Below are positions 18,525 through 26,110 of a DNA stretch of 37,761 nucleotides, piece after piece (position 1 is the first letter of the stretch; every line of letters begins with the position of its first letter). Source of the stretch: Pseudolactococcus raffinolactis NBRC 100932. Lineage in GTDB: Bacteria > Bacillota > Bacilli > Lactobacillales > Streptococcaceae. The translations under genes and the position numbers were made by a program. The stretch is taken from the NCBI RefSeq assembly GCF_001591765.1, contig NZ_BCVN01000018.1, positions 1 to 37,761 on the forward strand, written 5' to 3'. The notes beneath the pieces were generated by a model. That model was not told the DNA's origin. It saw nothing but the letters and a program-made list of their open reading frames with translations, and made no database searches.

Positions 18525-19716
18525 ATGACAACTGACGCTTTACTCGCACAAGTTCCTGTGCAAGATATCGTGACTTGGCGTCACTATCTGCACGCCCATC
18601 CAGAACTATCATTCAAAGAATTTAAAACGACAGAGTATCTGAGTTCTATCTTAGAAACATTCCCAAATCTGGAATTGCAACGTCCGACTGAAACAGGTGT
18701 TGTGGCAATCTTAAAAGGTGGTAAGCCAGGTAAAACGATCGCCTTACGTGCAGACATTGATGCATTGCCAATCCAAGAGGAGACAGATGTTGACTTCATT
18801 TCACAAAATGATGGCGTCATGCACGCATGTGGTCACGATACCCACATGTGGTCACGATACCCACATGTCTATCCTGTTGGGTGCAGTGAAGATGATCGCA
18901 CCAATGCAGGCTGAGATTGCAGGGACGATTAAATTTTTATTCCAACCAGCGGAAGAATTACCACCCGGTGGCGCAGTTGAATTTGTTAAAGCTGGTGTCA
19001 TGGATGATGTGGATCAAGTCTTTGGTTTGCACATTTTCCCAATGATACCGACAGGTGCAATTGGCTATAAATACGGAGCTTTGACTGCCTCTTCTGATTC
19101 TCTTAATTTGACGATCCATGGCGTTGGGGCACATGCGATGGCGCCTGAAACTTCAGTTGATGTTATTACTATTGGTGCTGAAATCATCTCAAACTGCAAT
19201 AACATCATTGCACGACGAATTTCACCATTGGCTGCAGGCCTCATTTCTTGGGGGCAATTTTCAGCAGGTCATGCAAATAATGTCATCCCTGATACGGCAA
19301 CGATCAAAGCCAGTATCCGGACACGAAATCCTGAAATTCGGACCCAAATGCGAGACATGGTTGAGCAAACGGTGAAAGGGATTTGTGAAGCATATGGTGC
19401 AACCTATGATTTTGATTTCATGTACGGTTATAGTTCAGTCGTGAATTCAACAGCTGAAATGGACGCTCTTCGCCAAAGTGCTGTCAAAGTTGTTGGCGAA
19501 ACAGGAGTTTTTGAAGTCCCTGACATGATGGGTGGGGAAGATTTCTCAGCCTATACAGATGTCAAGCCTGGCTGTTTCTTTGCCCTAGGTGGTGGTGAAG
19601 CAAAAGATGGTTACGGTCACATCAACCATTCACCAGAATTTAAGGTGGCTGATGAGAGTCTGCCAGTTGGCACAGCTGTCTTCGTTCAATTAGTCAAAGA
19701 TTTGATGGTAGATTAA
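18525..19716 (+). pseudogene. M20 amidohydrolase broken by a 19-bp tandem duplication
   Basis: M20/COG1473 enzymes are cytoplasmic metal-dependent amidohydrolases acting on N-acyl amino acids and related amides. GGAGG (18511-18515) and the ATG at 18525 give a normal N-terminus (RHYLHAHPELSF, ALRADIDALPI) up to the metal-binding ACGHDTHM. There a 19-bp unit at 18827-18845 is repeated exactly at 18846-18864, shifting the frame, and translation stops at 18914. The rest continues in another frame to 19716, with GAVKMIAP, FLFQPAEE and the late MGGEDFSAY intact. Removing one unit restores 390 codons, the normal family length. No other defect was seen, so the mutation is recent, reversible, or an assembly error. 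Confidence 0.85.
18827..18864. repeat. 19-bp tandem duplication inside the M20 active-site codons
   Basis: The unit ATGTGGTCACGATACCCAC occurs twice back to back and is followed by a further ATGT. The ancestral sequence would have had CATGT at both edges of the unit, which fits slippage between five-base repeats. Confidence 0.92.
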
Positions 19717-19726
19717 ATTAAAAACC

Positions 19727-19769
19727 AAAAATGTCACCTCATGAGTTAGCAAAAGAGGTGACATTTTTT
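19727..19769. terminator. Bidirectional terminator between M20 gene and tetR-type gene
   Basis: A perfect 14-bp stem (19727-19740 with 19755-19768) with A and T tracts at its ends separates two converging genes. Confidence 0.85.
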
Positions 19770-19785
19770 AATCTATAAACACAGA

Positions 19786-20400
19786 CTAATCTCGATTAAT
19801 ATTGACGCCAAGTACTGTTAAATGACCATTTGAAATCAATTTAATGACGAGCGCAGCAAATTCACTTGCTGTCATCTCGTCATTTTTTTGTCCAATCCAC
19901 CAATTCAAGGTGCCGACAAAGATGCTAGTGATATACGATACCACGAAATCAGTTGGGATTTTTAAGTTATCATTTCGGACATCTAGCGCATTAAAAATCT
20001 CGGAATATCGTTCGGACAAAATAGCTAATAAGCGCTCAGACAGGATTTCTGTGTTGCTGTGGGTTACGATAATGCGAGCCAAATCAGGATTTTCCTGAAC
20101 AAATTCATAAAAAGTCGCAAGAGAACCTTCTATTTTTTTGACATTGACAGAGTTTTTCTCGATGAGATTTTCTTCATCAAGAACAGCAGCGAACTCACCT
20201 AAAAATTTGTCAATGATTTGCTCAAATAAGTCAAATTTGTCTTTGAAATGGCTGTAAAAAGTCGCGCGATTGATCATGGCTTCATCTGAAATATCATTGA
20301 TCGTAATTTTATCAAAAGTTTTAGAACGTAGTAATTTGATAAAAGCTTGGGTGATGAGTTTGTTTGTACGTTTAACACGTAAATCAACTTTTTTTGTCAT
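19786..20400 (-). CDS. TetR/AcrR-family transcriptional regulator
   Basis: The start at 20400 (MTKKVDLRVKRTNKL) is preferred over the ATG at 20442, because the latter has no ribosome-binding site and adds 14 residues atypical for the family. The 204-residue protein has an N-terminal helix-turn-helix: ITINDISDEAMINRATFYSHFKDKFDLFEQI, at about residues 28-58. The C-terminal ligand domain is not recognisable by substrate. It is divergent from the large HgdC-type activase gene. Two copies of CAACA-N3-TGTTG lie exactly 100 bp apart in the shared control region, so it probably represses that gene and itself. Confidence 0.88.
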   Translation of the reverse strand: MTKKVDLRVKRTNKLITQAFIKLLRSKTFDKITINDISDEAMINRATFYSHFKDKFDLFEQIIDKFLGEFAAVLDEENLIEKNSVNVKKIEGSLATFYEFVQENPDLARIIVTHSNTEILSERLLAILSERYSEIFNALDVRNDNLKIPTDFVVSYITSIFVGTLNWWIGQKNDEMTASEFAALVIKLISNGHLTVLGVNINRD

Positions 20401-20436
20401 GTTTTCTTTTTCTTTCTGAAAATAATCAAGTTTATC

Positions 20437-20449
20437 CAACATATTGTTG
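20437..20449. promoter_or_regulatory. Palindrome CAACATATTGTTG, putative TetR operator 1
   Basis: This 13-bp palindrome with five-base arms lies just upstream of the regulator start, within its probable leader. It has the same CAACA-N3-TGTTG pattern as the site at 20537-20549. Use by the adjacent regulator is inferred from symmetry and position. Confidence 0.5.
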
Positions 20450-20489
20450 TTTAGTGTTGCTTTACCAACAGTTTAGCACATATTAGTGG

Positions 20490-20518
20490 TTGCGCGCAAG
20501 TCAAATTCCTTGTAAAAT
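20490..20518 (+). promoter_or_regulatory. Candidate promoter of the HgdC-type gene
   Basis: TTGCGC (20490-20495), a 17-base spacer and TAAAAT (20513-20518) precede the gene. The expected transcription start lies just before the palindrome at 20537, where a repressor would block elongation. Confidence 0.4.
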
Positions 20519-20536
20519 TGAATTATATATGATAAG

Positions 20537-20549
20537 CAACAGTCTGTTG
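20537..20549. promoter_or_regulatory. Palindrome CAACAGTCTGTTG, putative TetR operator 2
   Basis: This perfect 6-1-6 palindrome lies 31 bases before the start of the HgdC-type gene and matches the pattern of the site at 20437-20449. Confidence 0.5.
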
Positions 20550-20580
20550 TTTTCAAGCAGTGCTAGATAAGAAAGAAGAC

Positions 20581-23500
20581 ATGATGTATAAAGCAGGGAT
20601 TGACGTTGGCTCAACAACAGTAAAAATGGTCGTTTTCGATGACAATTACGAGATGATATTCTCGCGTTACGAACGACATTTTTCTGATGTCAAAACAGCA
20701 ACAATTAAAGTGCTCAAGGATATGATCACAGCGCTTGGTGATGTGCGTTTCACCTTTTCAATCACCGGTTCAGGCGGCATGGGACTTTCTGACGTGATCG
20801 GTGCGACTTTTATCCAAGAAGTCATTGCCTCAACCTTGACCATTGAAAAATTCATTCCGCAAACTGACGTCATGATTGAACTAGGTGGCGAAGATGCCAA
20901 AATGACCTTTTTTGATGGTGCCATGGAACAGCGAATGAATGGTTCGTGCGCCGGCGGAACGGGTGCTTTTATCGATCAGATGGCTGAGCTGCTCAAAGTT
21001 GATGCAGCAGGTGTTAACGAGTTAGCTAAAAATTATGAAAATCTTTATCCGATTGCCAGTCGTTGTGGTGTCTTTGCCAAAACGGATGTCCAGCCCTTGC
21101 TGAATGAAGGGGTTAGAAAAGCAGACATAGCAGCTAGTATCTTCCAAGCTGTCGTCAACCAAACAGTTGCAGGACTTGCAGCTGGTCGTAAAATCACAGG
21201 TAACATTGCTTTTCTAGGGGGCCCGCTTTACTTCATGAGTGAGCTTCGCAAACGATTCATTGAAACACTGAATATCAAGCCTGAAAATGTTATTTTTCCA
21301 GAACACCCACAACTTTTTGTCGCCATGGGTGCTGCTCTTGATGAGGAAAATGCCACAGAATTTTCAGCCTCAGAAATTATCAATAAACTTGAGCAGGATA
21401 GTTCTGAAAACCTCATCCCACAGGATACATTAGAAGTTCTTTTCGAAGATGAAGCAGCTTTGACTGAGTTTCGTGTGCGCCACGCTAAAGCATCAGCAGA
21501 CCACAAACCGCTTGCTATTCACCATGGCGCAGCCTACTTAGGGATTGATGCAGGGTCAACAACGACTAAACTTGTCTTAATTGATGACGAAGGTAATATT
21601 TTGTTTGAGCATTACGGCTCCAACAATGGCGATCCGCTTGACTCGGTATTGACGGTTGTGACCAACCTTTATCGGGAAATGCCAGACGATGTTTATATCG
21701 CCAAATCAGCTGTGACAGGTTACGGTGAACAGTTGATTAAGGCCGCTATTAAAGTCGATATCGGTGAAGTTGAGACCATGGCGCATTACAAGGCTGCTGA
21801 GTTTTTCCGACCTGGTGTTGATTTCATCATCGACATCGGTGGTCAGGATATGAAAGCCATGACCATTCGGGATGGTGCGCTCTCAAGCATCCAGCTTAAT
21901 GAAGCTTGTAGTTCGGGTTGTGGGTCATTCATCGAAACCTTTGCCAAATCCTTGCGCTATGAAGTTAAAGATTTTGCCCAGGCAGCACTTTTGACTGAAC
22001 ATCCTGTCGATCTCGGGTCGAAATGTACGGTCTTCATGAACTCGAAGGTCAAGCAAGTTCAAAAAGAAGGTGCGACAGTAGGTGATATTTCTGCTGGTCT
22101 ATCATATTCCGTCATCAAAAATGCGCTCTATAAGGTCATTAAAGTCAAACGCCCTGAGGACCTCGGCGAGAAAATCGTCGTCCAAGGCGGGACTTTCTAT
22201 AACGAAGCCGTCTTGCGTGCCTTTGAAAAAATTTCAGGTCGTGAGGTTGTTCGTCCCTCTATCGCAGGCTTGATGGGGGCTTATGGCTGTGCCTTGATTG
22301 CCATGGAAAATGCGTCAGATGATGCGACACCGTCTACGATTTTGGCCTTGTCAGACTTAGAGCAATTCAAAACAACAAAAGAATTTACAACTTGTGGCTT
22401 GTGTGAGAACATGTGCAAGATGACCTTAACTGTCTTCAATGACGGGTCAAAATTTGTGTCAGGTAATCGTTGTGAGCGTGGGGCTGAAAAAGCCATGCAA
22501 ATTAAGGTTGATAAAGCAGAGAAAAAAGTTAACCTCGTTGACTATAAGTATAAAAAACTTTTCAAATTTAAATCACTGAGCAAGAAAAAAGCCCTTCATG
22601 GCGAAGTCGGCATACCACGTGTGCTGAATATGTATGAAAATTATCCTTTATGGCATACCATGTTGACAGACTTAGGTTTCCGAGTTGTTTTATCTCCTAA
22701 ATCTGATAAAGACTTGTATGAAAAAGGGATTGAAACGATTCCATCGGATACAGTTTGTTATCCGGCTAAACTTAGTCATGGTCATATCATGACCTTGATT
22801 CAAAAAGATGTCCCAACGATTTTTTATCCGTCTGTTTTATATGAACGTCAGGAAGATGCCAGTGCTCAAAATCACTATAACTGTCCGATTGTTCAGTCTT
22901 ATCCAGAAGTGATTAAAAATAATATTGACGAGATTCGTAATGGTGAAGTTGGCTATATTCATCCTTTTATCAACTTAGCTGATCCTGATAACATGTCAAA
23001 AAACCTTTTCAATGCCTTGTTAGAATTTGATATCAGCCTAGAAGACATTAAAAAAGCTGTCCAACATGGGTTTAAAGTTTTAGATGATTTTAAGGCAGAT
23101 ATTCAAAAGCAAGCCGAAGACTTGATGATGCGGATTAATCTTAATCATGAAAAAGCGATTGTCCTTTCTGGACGGCCTTATCATTTAGATCCTGAGATTA
23201 ACCACGGGATTGCTGATATCGTCACGCAGGAAGGCTTCCATGTCTTGACTGAGGATGCGATTGCTCACTTGTCGGAAGTCGGTGGCTTGCGTGTGGTCAA
23301 TCAATGGGTTTACCATTCACGCTTGTATGGTGCGGCGCGTGTAGTAGCGAAAAATAAAAATCTTGAACTTGTCCAACTCAACAGTTTTGGTTGTGGTTTG
23401 GATGCAGTGACGACTGACCAAGTTGAAGAAATTATGCAGCATCACCACAAACTTTATACGGTACTAAAAATCGATGAAGGCTCAAACATGGGTGCGGTAC

Positions 23501-24855
23501 GGATTCGTCTACGTTCACTTAAAGCAGCAGTCAATGAACGGGATAAACGTGGTCAACTACCCGAGGTATCTGAAGACCAGATGACAGAAATTGTGGCCAG
23601 TCATCCAACATTTACTAAGGAAATGAAAAAGACACATACGCTTTTGATGCCTATGCTATCACCGATTCATCAGGAGGGGCTAATCGACGAAGCCTTCAAG
23701 CAGTCTGGCTACAATGTGGTGCTCTTACCGGAAGTCAAAGATGCCATCAACTCCGGTCTTAAGTTTGTTAATAACGACTCTTGCTATCCTGCCATCATTT
23801 CCATCGGGCAACTGGTGCATGCACTAGAATCTGGTGATTACGATGTCGATAATACATCTGTTCTGATGACGCAGACGGGTGGTGGCTGTCGGGCGACCAA
23901 CTACATTCCTTTGCTTCGCAAGGCTTTGAAGGACGCTGGTTTTGGTCAGGTGCCGGTTGTGTCCTTGTCGATGGGGAATAAGGGGACTGAGAAGTCGGAC
24001 GGTTTTAAGCTGACGGTGCCTTTGATGGTGCGGATTGTCATTGGTGCGCTTTATGGTGACTTGTTTGAGCGTGTTGTTTATCGGACGCGGCCTTACGAAA
24101 TCACTAAGGGGCAGGTTGATGCGTTACATGCCAAGTGGTTAGCTAAAGCCAAACATAATATGAAGACTGGTTCGATTTTTGAGTTTAATCGCAACATGAA
24201 GCAAATCATTCGAGAATTTGACGAAACGCCATTACGAGACATTCAAAAACCGCGTGTCGGTGTTGTGGGTGAAATTCTTGTGAAATACTCGAAAACGGCT
24301 AATAATGATATTGTGAGCATCATCGAAGCTGAAGGGGCAGAAGCTGTTGTGCCTGATATTATTGGTTTTATGAACTATTCTCTGTATAACCAGATCTGGA
24401 AGTCAGATCATTTAGGCATGGGTAAAAAAGCTAAATATTTCGCGCGCGCCTTCATTAATATCATTCAAATGGTTGAAAAACCAATGAATAAAGCTTTGAA
24501 AGTGTCAAGCCGCTTTGATGGGATTCATTCGATTGATGCGCTGGCTGCCGATACGGAGAAAATTATTTCGATTGGGAATCATACCGGCGAAGGTTGGTTC
24601 TTGACTGGCGAGATGATTGAGCTCTTGCAAGACGGTGTCGATAATATCGTTTGTCTCCAACCCTTTGGTTGTCTGCCTAATCACATCGTCGGTAAAGGTA
24701 TGATCAAAGAACTCCGTCGTCAATATCCACGAGCTAATATCACACCAATAGACTATGATCCATCTGTTTCTGTTGTCAACCAACTCAACCGCATTCGCTT
24801 GATGATGGCGACGGCTAAGAAACAGTTGAAAAAGGATATGGAAGTTGGAGCGTAA
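20581..24855 (+). CDS. HgdC/BadF-type activase fusion, acyl-CoA dehydratase activase family
   Basis: The family couples ATP hydrolysis to low-potential electron transfer through a [4Fe-4S] cluster. The 1424-residue protein has two ASKHA ATPase domains in tandem. Each has a phosphate loop (GIDVGSTTVK near 6, GIDAGSTTTK near 321) and a cysteine pair 39 residues apart: C123/C162 and C443/C482. The first pair matches the cluster-bridging cysteines of HgdC. A CGLCENMC cysteine group at about 605-612 and another Cys near 627 follow. The remaining half is of the DUF2229/COG3580-COG3581 type, related to dehydratase subunits. No separate HgdAB or BcrBC genes are nearby, so activator and target may be one chain. 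The start at 20581 is preferred over the GTG at 20560. The physiological reaction is unknown. Confidence 0.85.
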   Translation: MMYKAGIDVGSTTVKMVVFDDNYEMIFSRYERHFSDVKTATIKVLKDMITALGDVRFTFSITGSGGMGLSDVIGATFIQEVIASTLTIEKFIPQTDVMIELGGEDAKMTFFDGAMEQRMNGSCAGGTGAFIDQMAELLKVDAAGVNELAKNYENLYPIASRCGVFAKTDVQPLLNEGVRKADIAASIFQAVVNQTVAGLAAGRKITGNIAFLGGPLYFMSELRKRFIETLNIKPENVIFPEHPQLFVAMGAALDEENATEFSASEIINKLEQDSSENLIPQDTLEVLFEDEAALTEFRVRHAKASADHKPLAIHHGAAYLGIDAGSTTTKLVLIDDEGNILFEHYGSNNGDPLDSVLTVVTNLYREMPDDVYIAKSAVTGYGEQLIKAAIKVDIGEVETMAHYKAAEFFRPGVDFIIDIGGQDMKAMTIRDGALSSIQLNEACSSGCGSFIETFAKSLRYEVKDFAQAALLTEHPVDLGSKCTVFMNSKVKQVQKEGATVGDISAGLSYSVIKNALYKVIKVKRPEDLGEKIVVQGGTFYNEAVLRAFEKISGREVVRPSIAGLMGAYGCALIAMENASDDATPSTILALSDLEQFKTTKEFTTCGLCENMCKMTLTVFNDGSKFVSGNRCERGAEKAMQIKVDKAEKKVNLVDYKYKKLFKFKSLSKKKALHGEVGIPRVLNMYENYPLWHTMLTDLGFRVVLSPKSDKDLYEKGIETIPSDTVCYPAKLSHGHIMTLIQKDVPTIFYPSVLYERQEDASAQNHYNCPIVQSYPEVIKNNIDEIRNGEVGYIHPFINLADPDNMSKNLFNALLEFDISLEDIKKAVQHGFKVLDDFKADIQKQAEDLMMRINLNHEKAIVLSGRPYHLDPEINHGIADIVTQEGFHVLTEDAIAHLSEVGGLRVVNQWVYHSRLYGAARVVAKNKNLELVQLNSFGCGLDAVTTDQVEEIMQHHHKLYTVLKIDEGSNMGAVRIRLRSLKAAVNERDKRGQLPEVSEDQMTEIVASHPTFTKEMKKTHTLLMPMLSPIHQEGLIDEAFKQSGYNVVLLPEVKDAINSGLKFVNNDSCYPAIISIGQLVHALESGDYDVDNTSVLMTQTGGGCRATNYIPLLRKALKDAGFGQVPVVSLSMGNKGTEKSDGFKLTVPLMVRIVIGALYGDLFERVVYRTRPYEITKGQVDALHAKWLAKAKHNMKTGSIFEFNRNMKQIIREFDETPLRDIQKPRVGVVGEILVKYSKTANNDIVSIIEAEGAEAVVPDIIGFMNYSLYNQIWKSDHLGMGKKAKYFARAFINIIQMVEKPMNKALKVSSRFDGIHSIDALAADTEKIISIGNHTGEGWFLTGEMIELLQDGVDNIVCLQPFGCLPNHIVGKGMIKELRRQYPRANITPIDYDPSVSVVNQLNRIRLMMATAKKQLKKDMEVGA

Positions 24856-24866
24856 GCTACTCAAAA

Positions 24867-24892
24867 AACTATCGCAAGATGGTTTTTTCTTT
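24867..24892 (+). terminator. GCAA-tetraloop terminator after the HgdC-type gene
   Basis: A seven-bp stem closed by the tetraloop GCAA (AACTATC-GCAA-GATGGTT) is followed by a T tract. Close copies of this hairpin end other genes at 25893 and 27291. Confidence 0.75.
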
Positions 24893-24957
24893 TAGCTAAG
24901 GGTGAAAATGTGGTAAGATAGAGAAAACAAACTATCGGAATAAGAGGAGGATAAGTA

Positions 24958-25731
24958 ATGGCAAATATTGATAAACTGGCACGATTTATTGCCTCTTTGG
25001 GTAGTCTGAATGAGTATGGTAGTACGATTGCCCAAACCAAAAAAGCACTTGAAACAGAAAATTTGACTTATTTATCTAGTCAAACAGACCAAGTCATCTT
25101 TCAGGATGCTCTGAAAGGGATTAAAGCCATTCAAAAAACTGGCTTTAATGTTGATGGCATTATTGCTGTTAACAAGCAGTTTGATGGCGATTCAGATGAA
25201 CAGCCAACAATGCCAGGACATTTAAGAAATGCTTATTATAATCCAGGTGATCAGATTGCCATAACCCTTGACCCTAGTGGTCGAACACACTATATTCCCA
25301 AGGAAGTTGTGAGTCGTGATGATTTAGACCAGATTGTGACAGAGTTTGAGATGTCTGAGCAGACTTCAAAAGCAGCTTGGCTAGTCTTTGTGCGTTTATC
25401 TAAACTACAACCGTTTCAGGATGGCAATAAACGCACCGCACTGATTGTAGCCAATCATGCGGTCAAGGCACTAGAGACACAAAATTATTTACTGATTCCT
25501 GAGAATCCATTGGACCGAATGGACTTTACAACTGCCTTGATGCGATATTATACAGCAAATGGTAGCGCGGAAGAACAGCTATCTTTTGATAGACTTTATC
25601 GGATTGTTAATATGCCTGTTTCACAATCTAAGCCCACTGAGTATGAGTTACCGGATGCTAAGACGAAACACTACAAAATTAAAGAGACTTTTTCGACAAA
25701 TAAGCATTATGACAAAAATCAGACCTATTGA
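24958..25731 (+). CDS. Fic-family protein with altered catalytic motif
   Basis: Fic enzymes usually transfer AMP or related groups to target proteins. The 257-residue protein carries a beta-hairpin flap at about residues 86-115 (PGHLRNAYYNPGD) and the Fic motif at 151-159, which reads QPFQDGNKR. The canonical motif starts with the catalytic histidine (HxFx[D/E]GN[G/K]R). Here it is Gln, encoded by CAA, one transversion from His. The phosphate-binding GN-K-R part is intact. AGGAGG precedes the ATG. Overlapping its last 23 bases is a small ORF with a Fic-inhibitory motif, so this looks like a Fic toxin-antitoxin pair in which the toxin may be dead or mechanistically changed. Cellular target unknown. 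Confidence 0.8.
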   Translation: MANIDKLARFIASLGSLNEYGSTIAQTKKALETENLTYLSSQTDQVIFQDALKGIKAIQKTGFNVDGIIAVNKQFDGDSDEQPTMPGHLRNAYYNPGDQIAITLDPSGRTHYIPKEVVSRDDLDQIVTEFEMSEQTSKAAWLVFVRLSKLQPFQDGNKRTALIVANHAVKALETQNYLLIPENPLDRMDFTTALMRYYTANGSAEEQLSFDRLYRIVNMPVSQSKPTEYELPDAKTKHYKIKETFSTNKHYDKNQTY

Positions 25732-25849
25732 TGGTGACATTTCTGCAGTAAGTTCAAACATGATTGAGGGCTGGCAGCCTAAAGTAGCATTTATTGAAAA
25801 GATGAGACGACGCATGATTGAACTTAGAAAAGGGATTGCTAATGTCTAA
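25709..25849 (+). CDS. Small VbhA-like Fic antitoxin candidate
   Basis: This 46-residue ORF starts inside the end of the Fic gene, without its own ribosome-binding site, so translation would depend on coupling. Residues 15-21 read SSNMIEG. S16-x3-E20-G21 fits the (S/T)xxxE(G/N) inhibitory helix whose glutamate blocks ATP binding in Fic proteins. A basic helix follows. In the next frame, 25842-25883 encodes MSKTEALEAIIFN and a stop, which looks like the natural end of a VbhA-type domain (KG..., then an EA-rich helix). A single-base indel near 25842 may therefore have shortened the antitoxin. Class I antitoxins are commonly encoded upstream of fic, so this order is less usual. Confidence 0.5.
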   Translation: MTKIRPIDGDISAVSSNMIEGWQPKVAFIEKMRRRMIELRKGIANV

Positions 25850-25892
25850 AACAGAAGCTTTGGAAGCAATTATCTTTAATTAAGATAATAAA

Positions 25893-25916
25893 AAACTGTC
25901 GCAAGATGGTTTTTTA
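25893..25916 (+). terminator. GCAA-tetraloop terminator after the Fic pair
   Basis: AACTGTC-GCAA-GATGGTT followed by a run of T is nearly identical to the hairpin at 24867. Confidence 0.75.
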
Positions 25917-25961
25917 TTATTGACATAAACTATATTAAAACCAAAAATCACTCATTTTATA

Positions 25962-25978
25962 TATAGTCTAAAACTATA
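25962..25978. promoter_or_regulatory. Met-box, putative MtaR/CmhR-type LysR site
   Basis: TATAGTCTAAAACTATA matches the known streptococcal and lactococcal Met-box TATAGTTtnaAACTATA, with perfect six-base arms. It lies about 65 bases before the predicted transcription start, the usual place for a LysR-type activator. A further AACTATA half-site is at 25929-25935. The regulator gene is not in this window. Confidence 0.65.
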
Positions 25979-26000
25979 TCACTAGTCAGCATTTCAGTAT

Positions 26001-26029
26001 TATACAATCGACTAATATTACCCTATAAT
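26001..26029 (+). promoter_or_regulatory. Promoter of the MetE-like gene
   Basis: TATACA (26001-26006), a 17-base spacer and TATAAT (26024-26029). The weak -35 fits a promoter that needs an activator bound at the Met-box. Confidence 0.5.
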
Positions 26030-26110
26030 AAAATTATCCAAAAAATAAGTGTGGTGACTGACTAACTAGGTCATTCCAAATCTACACAGGGGAAAAAGGG
26101 GAATCGTAAA

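Noticed and set aside
19118-19375. 85-codon plus-strand ORF inside the M20 gene
   Set aside because: It is an out-of-frame shadow; the M20 domain text continues in the other frame through this region.
25559-25849. 96-codon ORF overlapping the end of the Fic gene
   Set aside because: Its first half is a shadow of the Fic gene; only the part from 25709 has an antitoxin-like motif.
25884-26110. T-box or SAM riboswitch upstream of the MetE-like gene
   Set aside because: No T-box antiterminator sequence, no S-box core and no terminator/antiterminator pair were seen; a Met-box explains regulation better.
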